A stretch of 7,975 bases of DNA from Nitrospinota bacterium (GTDB lineage Bacteria > Nitrospinota_A > JADGAW01). Positions 1 to 4,972 of the stretch are shown here, in pieces. The notes beneath the pieces are model-generated. The model was not told where the DNA came from and ran no database searches. It saw only the letters and a program-made list of their open reading frames with translations. Made by a program: the position numbers and the translations under genes. The stretch lies in the NCBI GenBank assembly GCA_015231815.1, contig JADGAW010000087.1:1-7975 (forward strand), read 5' to 3'. Each line of letters begins with the position of its first letter. Position 1 is the first letter of the stretch.

Positions 1-1
1 T

Positions 2-1204
2 AATGAAAAGCGTAAAAGTATTGAATATGAAATCGATGGACTGGTGGTCAAAATTAATACAATATCTATACGGGAAGACCTTGGTTTTACCGGCCATCAC
101 CCAAAATGGGCAGTTGCCTATAAATTTGAATCACCTCAGGCACAAACAACCGTAAATGATATTTCTGTTCAAATAGGCCGTTCCGGGAGAATCACTCCTC
201 TGGCAATCCTTGAACCTGTTGCTTTGGCAGGATCAACAATTTCAAAAGCGACTTTGCATAACCAAACGTATATCAATCTTTTGGAACTGGCAATAGGTGA
301 TATTGTTGCCATATCCAAACGAGGCGATGTTATTCCTGCAGTAGAAAAAGTTTTGGAAAAAAATGAACTTGGCAACTCAACCTTTAAACTTCCAAAAGAA
401 TGTCCATCCTGTAATTCCCTTTTGGAGGATGATGGAGCCCACCTCTTTTGTAAAAATAGAAATTGTAAAGACAGAATTTTAAATAACCTGAAGTTTTTTG
501 TATCACGAGATCAAATGGATATTGAAAACCTTGGAGGAAAAACTATTGAACTTCTTTTTAATGAAGGTTTTATAACCTCTGTTCCAGATATATACCGTTT
601 TGATTACACAAAACTTATTGACAGAGAAGGGTTTGGCGAAAAAAAAATCAAACTCATCCGGAATGCGGTAGAAAAAAGCAAGGAAAAACCTTTCATGACA
701 GTTCTTTTCTCACTTGGATTTGACGAGTTAGGAAAAAAAGCTTCTGAGTTGCTGATAAAAAACGGATACAACTCCTTTGAAAAAATTATTGCTCTTTTTC
801 ATGAATGTCGTGAGGAAGACCTCTTAAAAATTGATGGCTTTGGAGAAAAAACGGTAACAGCTTTAAAGAAAAATTTTCAGGACAAAAAAAACCTTGAATT
901 AATTTATGAGCTTATACATTGTGGCTTAAATTGTCACGACGCTGGCTTTGAAAACGTAAAACTCAATTCCTCCTTAGATGGAACAAAATGGGTCGTAACG
1001 GGAAGCTTTGAAACCTTTAAACCTCGTGAACTGGCAAAAGAAGAAATTATAAAGCGTGGCGGAGAAGTAACTTCAGCTGTTTCAAAAAAAATCACCCATC
1101 TTCTTGTAGGTGAAAACCCCGGAAGTAAATACGAAAAAGGGGTAAAACTCGGTATTACTATTATCAATGAAGAAAAATTTTTGGATATGATTCAAACCAA
1201 CTAA
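2..1204 (+). CDS. ligA: NAD-dependent DNA ligase LigA, 5' end missing
   Basis: LigA seals nicks in duplex DNA using NAD+ and acts in replication and repair. The reading frame is open to the left edge, so 400 residues are visible and about 270 N-terminal residues, including the KxDG adenylation lysine, lie outside; a GTG at 44 is internal, not the start. Numbering from the first visible codon, the EIDG motif of the adenylation domain is at 10-13. HHPKWAVAYKF (32-42) leads into the OB fold with its GRSGRITPLAILEPV stretch. A four-cysteine zinc finger has Cys134, 137, 150 and 155. Helix-hairpin-helix repeats occupy about 205-285, including the GFGEKK and GFGEKT turns. A BRCT domain fills about 322-397. 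All domains occur in the usual order and the frame is intact. No clear terminator follows; the next gene on this strand begins 144 bases on. Confidence 0.97.
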   Translation, partial: NEKRKSIEYEIDGLVVKINTISIREDLGFTGHHPKWAVAYKFESPQAQTTVNDISVQIGRSGRITPLAILEPVALAGSTISKATLHNQTYINLLELAIGDIVAISKRGDVIPAVEKVLEKNELGNSTFKLPKECPSCNSLLEDDGAHLFCKNRNCKDRILNNLKFFVSRDQMDIENLGGKTIELLFNEGFITSVPDIYRFDYTKLIDREGFGEKKIKLIRNAVEKSKEKPFMTVLFSLGFDELGKKASELLIKNGYNSFEKIIALFHECREEDLLKIDGFGEKTVTALKKNFQDKKNLELIYELIHCGLNCHDAGFENVKLNSSLDGTKWVVTGSFETFKPRELAKEEIIKRGGEVTSAVSKKITHLLVGENPGSKYEKGVKLGITIINEEKFLDMIQTN

Positions 1205-1313
1205 ATCACAAAACATTAATAAGCTATGTAGGTATGAAAAAGAGACTGTAATACAAACTTCCTCTGGAAAATTAAGCATTCCTCGAATAAAACATACACC
1301 ACAACATTACAAA

Positions 1314-1337
1314 AAGGAGCATATAATAATGCTTTAA
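1314..1337 (+). promoter_or_regulatory. Strong Shine-Dalgarno followed by a two-codon frame (ATG CTT TAA)
   Basis: AAGGAG at 1314-1319 sits 9 bases before an ATG at 1329, which is ideal spacing, but that frame ends after two codons (ATG CTT TAA, 1329-1337). The start assigned to the following receiver-PilZ gene (1349) is 29 bases from this site and has no Shine-Dalgarno of its own. Either this is a minimal upstream frame that feeds reinitiation 11 bases downstream, or a base has been lost: one extra T in the TTT at 1333-1335 would join the ATG to the downstream gene in frame, adding MLLKLNR ahead of its MFMKN start. The sequence alone does not decide. Confidence 0.5.
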
Positions 1338-1348
1338 AACTTAATAGA

Positions 1349-2362
1349 ATGTTTATGAAAAATGCTCTACTGTTTACTCAGGATAATGATTACCCTCAAA
1401 AATTATCTGATTCATTAAATGATGAAGGATTTAACCTCACCATCGTCAAAACAACAGAATCATTTGAGGAAAAATTAAAAGCTCATGGAAATTCTCTGGT
1501 ACTATTGGACTCGTGTAGTGAGATGGAGAAATATCTCCTGCAATTAAAGCAAGGAGACCCCAATAAAGGAAATCCAGTCATTGTCATATGTGACAAAATA
1601 GACATTCATTGCCATCAAAAGGCCATTATTGCCGGGGCAAATTATTTCATCAAAAAACCAATTGATGTACCTCGACTCGTAAGTCTTATTATAAATATTT
1701 TAAAAATCAAGGAACTTTCTCAGGGAGAATACACAGAGGATGAATATAAAAAGGTAAGAACTTCTCTAAGAGTAGAATCAAACAACAGGGTCTTTTTCGA
1801 AAGAACTGATTTAAATAACTTCCCATTCAATTATGAAACGATTGTTAACAAGGAAACAATCTATAGGACACGGGTTTTTCCTCATGAAAAATTCTCAGAG
1901 TTGCTGGAGATTAATAGCGACTTTGTCGCAACCGTGAATGATGGAGAAGCAAGCCTTTGGGGATATTTACTTAAACATATTAAAGTTCTTGAAGAAAAAA
2001 TTGACCGACTTTCTCTGGAAGTAGAAAAGAGTAGAAACAAAGAAGAGGAAAAAACTGATTCATCCTCAACTGGTATTCTCCATGACATCAGTGGAGGAGG
2101 GTTTCAGTTCCATTCTTCAACAGAGTTCAAAGTAGGAGATGCCTTGAATTTCAAATTGATCCTCAAAGAATTCCCACCAGAAAGTATTATCGGTATTGGA
2201 ATGATTTACCATGCTGTTCCCGATAAGAGTCTGGGAAAAACAATTAACTCATTAAAATATGTTGCAATACATGAAGCAGATAGAGAACGAATAGTAAAAT
2301 ATACCCTCCAAAAAGAACAGCAAAGAACATTCAGATTACGGGAACAACGTGAGTGCGAATGA
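1349..2362 (+). CDS. Receiver-like domain plus PilZ domain protein (probable c-di-GMP receptor)
   Basis: A 337-residue soluble protein. Residues 4-120 have the alternating pattern of a CheY-like receiver: the phospho-acceptor aspartate is in place (VLLD54), the lysine is in FIKKP (Lys103), but the usual Thr/Ser is Cys81 and the N-terminal acidic pair is incomplete (TQDND, 10-14). A linker with a likely coiled coil (about 205-235) leads to a PilZ-type domain at about 240-337. That domain carries the D-x-S-x-x-G signature (D246-I-S-G-G-G251) and ends in the DRERIVKYTLQKEQ tail often seen in PilZ proteins. PilZ domains bind cyclic di-GMP; the usual RxxxR motif just before DxSxxG is not evident (arginines upstream include R147, R152 and R229), so binding is uncertain. 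ATG 1349 or 1355 are possible starts, neither with a good ribosome site. The stop overlaps the next gene by 14 bases, implying one operon. Confidence 0.8.
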   Translation: MFMKNALLFTQDNDYPQKLSDSLNDEGFNLTIVKTTESFEEKLKAHGNSLVLLDSCSEMEKYLLQLKQGDPNKGNPVIVICDKIDIHCHQKAIIAGANYFIKKPIDVPRLVSLIINILKIKELSQGEYTEDEYKKVRTSLRVESNNRVFFERTDLNNFPFNYETIVNKETIYRTRVFPHEKFSELLEINSDFVATVNDGEASLWGYLLKHIKVLEEKIDRLSLEVEKSRNKEEEKTDSSSTGILHDISGGGFQFHSSTEFKVGDALNFKLILKEFPPESIIGIGMIYHAVPDKSLGKTINSLKYVAIHEADRERIVKYTLQKEQQRTFRLREQRECE

Positions 2363-3443
2363 ACAACCCCAAAAAGAAAAAGTAAGGTTTGAAGATATCC
2401 TTATGGTACTTGACACTATACTCAGTAAGGAGGTCAAGTACTTAAAAAAACCTGAAAAGGAATTGGTTAAATATCTCAACAGCTACTTAGGACAAAAATT
2501 AAAAAAGAAAATTAAAAAAAATCTTGCCTTATTTGAAATCTACATTCCTCAGGATGAAAAGGATGAGATCTCAGCTGTATTTTTTAAATACCTTAATATA
2601 ATCGATTACTTCCCCCATCTTTACGGAAACTTAGATTCAAGTCAGGAGGAAAGAAAACAGGAAATCGACCGTTTTCAATCTGAAAATATTGCATCTGAAG
2701 AAACAGAAACAATACATGAAGGGAGTGACGACAATACAGACGTTATAAATATTGGAGAAAATGGAACAAAAAGTAAAGAAGATAGGAGAACAAAATATCA
2801 TATTGACTATGTCGAGGAAGATGATGAAAAAATAAACGAAGTTATACGGGAAGAGGAAGAATTTTCTGCAGAAGCAAAAACAGCTACAAAAAATCTGTCA
2901 AAACTTCTTGCAGGTGCAAGCAATAAAAAAAAAGGAAGTTTTTCCAGTATATTTTTCATTGGGCTTATTGTTATTGTTTTAGCTGCCGGAGGATATTTTT
3001 TTCTCCTCGATAAAAAAATATTGGTAAAAGAAGAAATAAAACTAAAGGAAAGGGTTGACCCCATTACTTCAAGAACAGATTTAATCAATAAGAGTAAACT
3101 CATCTATCTCTGCAGCTATCAGAGAGATTTAAGGGGAAGAGCTATTAAAAAGGCGGTGAGAAAAGAAGAAATTATTTTTTATAACCAATTTTTAATTAAA
3201 GATTTTGAGTCAGGTAATTACCTTGACGTGAGCATCATGACTAATGCTGAAGGCAGAGTAACAACATTAACTTCAACAATTTTTGCTCAAGGAACTTCTG
3301 ACGAAGCAAACGTTACCAAAGACTTTTTACAAAAATATAGCACTTTTGAAAGCACTCAATTAATAGACCTCATCAATGACATTAAAGCACCTGAACTCAT
3401 CTATAAGGATAAGAGTATGTTCCTTTACTGGAAGCTCAGGTAA
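2349..3443 (+). CDS. Unrecognised single-pass membrane protein coupled to the PilZ gene
   Basis: I do not recognise this 364-residue protein. The N-terminal ~95 residues look like a compact helical domain with a very basic stretch (KLKKKIKKN, about 50-58). Residues ~97-172 are strongly acidic and probably flexible. Lysines 193-195 precede one transmembrane segment at about 201-220 (IFFIGLIVIVLAAGGYFFLL), so by the positive-inside rule the first ~200 residues should be cytoplasmic and the last ~144 outside the inner membrane. The C-terminal part mixes strand-like and helical segments and has one cysteine (Cys255). No signal peptide, lipobox or catalytic motif is visible. The GTG start at 2349 overlaps the PilZ gene by 14 bases, with a weak CGGGAA before it. 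An in-frame ATG at 2403 (residue 19) is the alternative. Tight coupling suggests the two products work together, but the role is unknown. Confidence 0.75.
   Translation: MSANEQPQKEKVRFEDILMVLDTILSKEVKYLKKPEKELVKYLNSYLGQKLKKKIKKNLALFEIYIPQDEKDEISAVFFKYLNIIDYFPHLYGNLDSSQEERKQEIDRFQSENIASEETETIHEGSDDNTDVINIGENGTKSKEDRRTKYHIDYVEEDDEKINEVIREEEEFSAEAKTATKNLSKLLAGASNKKKGSFSSIFFIGLIVIVLAAGGYFFLLDKKILVKEEIKLKERVDPITSRTDLINKSKLIYLCSYQRDLRGRAIKKAVRKEEIIFYNQFLIKDFESGNYLDVSIMTNAEGRVTTLTSTIFAQGTSDEANVTKDFLQKYSTFESTQLIDLINDIKAPELIYKDKSMFLYWKLR
2406..2441 (+). repeat. 9-bp perfect inverted repeat within the membrane-protein gene
   Basis: GTACTTGAC (2406-2414) and its exact complement GTCAAGTAC (2433-2441) flank an 18-base spacer that contains CAGTAAGGAG. 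AAGGAGG at 2427-2433 is a strong Shine-Dalgarno-like string lying in the loop and the first stem base. No suitable start codon follows it at normal spacing. The repeat is just after the alternative ATG at 2403. It may be a chance structure or an mRNA hairpin near the start of the gene. Confidence 0.35.
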
Positions 3444-3494
3444 AAAACAAGTCTATAACAAACCTCAGTAAACAATGGTTGGAGTTTTTTACCT
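3438..3494. terminator. Inverted repeat between convergent genes, possible bidirectional terminator
   Basis: AGGTAAAAAAC (3438-3448) and GTTTTTTACCT (3484-3494) are perfect 11-base complements separated by 35 bases. Each arm contains the TAA stop of the gene entering from its side (3441-3443 on plus; 3489-3491 on minus). A smaller AACC/GGTT pair (3461-3464 with 3477-3480) could extend the fold. The stem is AT-rich and the loop long, so this is not a textbook intrinsic terminator, but the position between convergent units and the T run on either strand make termination plausible. Confidence 0.35.
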
Positions 3495-3662
3495 TCTACC
3501 AAGCAGTTCTTCATATGCTTTTTGAGCAATTTCGTACTGAACAGAACTTTCCATAAAAACTTCACCTACATTTTTCAGCAAGGCAAATTTAATGTTTCCT
3601 CCAACAGTTTTTTTATCATGGAGCATAGCTTTCCAGTTCACCCCATATTTTTCTTCGAGTGA
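3489..3662 (-). pseudogene. aroB: C-terminal remnant of 3-dehydroquinate synthase (aroB)
   Basis: Read on the minus strand, the frame from 3662 to the TAA at 3489-3491 gives 57 residues: SLEEKYGVNWKAMLHDKKT, then VGGNIKFALLKNVGEVFME, ending in EELLGRR. The HDKK followed by a glycine pair and then a hydrophobic LL-x-x-x-G-E segment matches the C-terminal end of AroB, the shikimate-pathway enzyme that makes 3-dehydroquinate. A TAA stop lies two codons before the fragment, so the frame is closed upstream, and the remaining ~300 residues of the enzyme are absent; higA sequence replaces them. No start codon with a ribosome site exists for it. An intact aroB must lie elsewhere if the organism makes its own aromatic amino acids. 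Recognition is from memory of the family motif, so the assignment is good but not certain. Confidence 0.65.
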
Positions 3663-3906
3663 TTCTTAAATCATATTCTGCTTGAAGATTTAACCAAAAC
3701 TGAGCATCAACATTAAAATAACGTTGAAACCTAAGAGCTGTATCAACTGATATCCTTCGATTTCCGTTAACAATTTCACTAATTCTGTTTGGCGGAACAT
3801 CTATATTTCTGGACAACTTATTAATACTAATTCCCAATGGTTCCAGAAAACCTTCTTTTAATATTTCTCCCGGAGCAATTGGTTCTAAGAGTTTATTTTC
3901 TTTCAT
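3616..3906 (-). CDS. higA: HigA-type antitoxin (XRE family), C-terminus replaced
   Basis: A 96-residue helix-turn-helix protein of the HigA/VapI family. HigA neutralises the HigB mRNA interferase and represses its own operon. The N-terminal IAPGEILKEGFLEPLGIS (10-27) and the HTH with SINKLSRNIDVPPNRISEIVNG (about 27-48) are typical, as is the later FNVDAQFWLNLQAEYDLR (64-81). From about residue 82 (TRRKIWGELESYAP) the protein no longer resembles HigA: these codons are the aroB remnant read in another frame, so roughly the last 15 native residues appear to have been exchanged. The ATG is preceded by GAGGTG, which overlaps the end of higB, with only 8 bases between the higB stop and this start; that is the normal higB-higA order. 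The HTH core is intact, so DNA binding may persist; partner binding is uncertain. Confidence 0.85.
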   Translation of the reverse strand: MKENKLLEPIAPGEILKEGFLEPLGISINKLSRNIDVPPNRISEIVNGNRRISVDTALRFQRYFNVDAQFWLNLQAEYDLRITRRKIWGELESYAP

Positions 3907-3914
3907 TCTTCACC

Positions 3915-4085
3915 TCAATGATAATCAATTATCTCAACATTATTGGCATTACCTTCCTGCCAGTTAAAACAAATTCGCCACTTCTTATTAATACTAATTG
4001 CATACTGACCTTTCCTGTCACCAGATAAAGCATGAAAGTTATTTCCGGTAGTGTATATTTCTTTCTGTAAATTCATTTCCCTCAT
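3915..4085 (-). pseudogene. higB: 5'-truncated HigB toxin remnant
   Basis: Minus-strand frame from ATG 4085 to TGA 3915-3917, 56 codons. It matches the C-terminal ~60% of HigB, a RelE-fold ribosome-dependent mRNA endonuclease: FHALSGDRKGQYAISINKKW (18-37), RICFNWQEGNANNVEI, ending in IDYH. The residues described as catalytic in Proteus HigB (a histidine before the LxGD loop and the terminal Asp-Tyr-His) are all present: His18 and Asp54-Tyr55-His56. About 30-35 N-terminal residues, normally two helices, are missing. The preceding bases in another frame read NLRKLSN, resembling the RKL helix of HigB, so a small scrap of upstream sequence seems to survive after a frameshift. An inner ATG at 4076 has GAGG just before it and could be translated. 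An active toxin is unlikely without the N-terminal helices, but not excluded. Confidence 0.75.
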
Positions 4086-4090
4086 TGCTT

Positions 4091-4104
4091 AATTTACGTA
4101 AATT
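4091..4104. repeat. 14-bp perfect palindrome
   Basis: AATTTACGTAAATT is its own reverse complement. It lies between the stop of the PIN gene (4109) and the first ATG of the higB remnant (4085). It could be an operator for HigA, which binds inverted repeats upstream of its operon, or simply part of the old higB coding sequence that happens to be symmetric (one frame through it reads NLRKL). Confidence 0.4.
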
Positions 4105-4108
4105 GATT

Positions 4109-4576
4109 TTATTCATTGGCTAAATTCATGATATGGTTTAGGAGTTCAGCTTTGATGTAAAGGTCTGAGCGGGAGAGTCTATGAAGGTAAGGGGAAACGG
4201 ACTTGATTATTCCCTTTTCCTTCGCAATAAGAAGAACACCAAGACTTCCAATAATATTCATGCCGTTTTCGACCGCTATTTTCCGAGCCTTTTTATCGTC
4301 AACCAATAACCTGTTGGCATTGAGTCTCGCATAAAGAGCCATTGCCTCAAGCTCGCCTCTTCCAAAACTGAATTTCCTTGCAATGGGTTCATCTACCGAA
4401 ACAACCAAGCCCGCCAAAAAACCGGAAAGTTCCCTCGACTGTTTTTTCCCGCCTTGAGTCACCTCAATGAATACGGACTCAGGAACTTTTATTTCGTTAA
4501 AGAGTTCCTTAAGGATAGGCAAAGCCTGACAGGTTGAAAGCGATATCAGAGAGGAACTGTCTGCCACCAGCAGCAT
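4109..4576 (-). CDS. PIN-domain toxin, DUF3368 type
   Basis: A 155-residue PIN nuclease of the DUF3368 group, whose members pair with UPF0175 antitoxins. PIN toxins cleave RNA using acidic residues that hold Mg2+ or Mn2+. Those acidic positions are visible: Asp6 in VADSSSLISL, Glu38 in VPESVFIEV, Glu75 in GRGELEAMAL, and Asp93-Asp94 in LLVDDKKAR. They are followed by the family's IGSLGVLLIAKEKG segment (109-122). Length is normal and the frame is intact, so the toxin should be functional. The start overlaps the stop of the antitoxin gene by one base (TAATG), giving tight translational coupling. By eye the gene is richer in G and C than its neighbours, consistent with transfer. It ends in MNLANE 23 bases from the first ATG of the higB remnant. 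Confidence 0.88.
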   Translation of the reverse strand: MLLVADSSSLISLSTCQALPILKELFNEIKVPESVFIEVTQGGKKQSRELSGFLAGLVVSVDEPIARKFSFGRGELEAMALYARLNANRLLVDDKKARKIAVENGMNIIGSLGVLLIAKEKGIIKSVSPYLHRLSRSDLYIKAELLNHIMNLANE

Positions 4577-4830
4577 TAGAAATCCTTTTTTAGGCTTTCA
4601 AGCTCTGATTGAAGTTCCCCTTCGTCGTAATCAATAACCGGGATTTCATTTGTTTTGCATTCGCTTATGAAAGCATAGATATTCATGTTGGCAAGCGCAG
4701 CCCCTTTTGAAAGCGATACTTTCCCCTGCCGATACATCATCATGGCGTTATTTAATTTGAATTCTGTTTCAAATTCTGTCAGATCTTTGTCCTGAACCAG
4801 CGTATCCGGTAGCTCTAACGTTATGTTCAT
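4576..4830 (-). CDS. UPF0175-family antitoxin
   Basis: An 84-residue UPF0175 protein, the usual partner of DUF3368 PIN toxins. It begins MNITLELPDTL, like other members, and carries the family's helical core GKVSLSKGAALANMNIYAFI (36-55) with the signature IPVIDYDEGEL (63-73) and a charged C-terminal helix. The helical core is HTH-like, so the protein probably both blocks the toxin and represses its own promoter. The start is well supported by AAGGAG (complement of 4837-4842) six bases before the ATG. Upstream on this strand a TATATT (complement of 4864-4869) could serve as a -10 box, but I see no good -35. The gene precedes the toxin with a one-base overlap, the standard order. Confidence 0.87.
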   Translation of the reverse strand: MNITLELPDTLVQDKDLTEFETEFKLNNAMMMYRQGKVSLSKGAALANMNIYAFISECKTNEIPVIDYDEGELQSELESLKKDF

Positions 4831-4922
4831 TTGTTTCTCCTTGGTTTATTTATTTCCTTCAATAATATAACACAAAACTCCTTTTTATCATTTTGTTCTC
4901 AGGTGACAGAGGTCAGCGTTGA

Positions 4923-4969
4923 TACCCTTTACACACCGAAAGGGTAGCGTCCCCTTTACGACCCTTTAC
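4923..4969. repeat. Palindromic and direct repeat cluster (REP-like)
   Basis: TACCCTTT (4923-4930) and AAAGGGTA (4939-4946) form an 8-bp stem with an 8-base loop. The string CCCTTTAC occurs three times: 4925-4932, 4952-4959 and 4962-4969. The cluster starts directly after the end of the histidine kinase gene (minus-strand stop at 4973) and before the promoter region of the toxin-antitoxin pair. It is much richer in G and C than the surrounding intergenic DNA. The hairpin could end kinase transcription, though no T run follows on the minus strand. The pattern resembles short dispersed palindromic (REP or MITE) elements; this needs other genomic copies to confirm. Confidence 0.45.
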
Positions 4970-4972
4970 GGA

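Noticed and set aside
44..46. GTG as the start of the ligase gene
   Set aside because: It falls inside the EIDGLVVK motif of LigA and the frame is open to the window edge, so it is an internal valine codon.
934..1279. Minus-strand open frames over the end of ligA and the following gap
   Set aside because: They overlap the conserved BRCT coding sequence and show only reverse-strand composition; no ribosome sites or family features.
2410..2421. TTGACA with TATACT nearby as an internal promoter
   Set aside because: TATACT begins two bases after TTGACA, far short of the required ~17-base spacing, and no -10-like hexamer lies at the right distance.
2807..3103. Minus-strand open frame of 98 codons opposite the membrane-protein gene
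   Set aside because: It is rich in serine and phenylalanine as expected from the complement of Glu/Lys-rich coding sequence, and lacks a ribosome site.
3837..4028. Plus-strand open frame of 63 codons across higA and higB
   Set aside because: It is antisense to two recognisable genes, has no ribosome site, and its translation resembles nothing.
4864..4892. Full sigma-70 promoter for the UPF0175 gene
   Set aside because: A TATATT -10 candidate is present on the minus strand, but the expected -35 region has no reasonable match, so I did not list it as a promoter.
4925..4969. Three copies of CCCTTTAC as a CRISPR array
   Set aside because: Units are only 8 bases with uneven spacing (19 and 2 bases between copies) and no spacer structure or cas genes.
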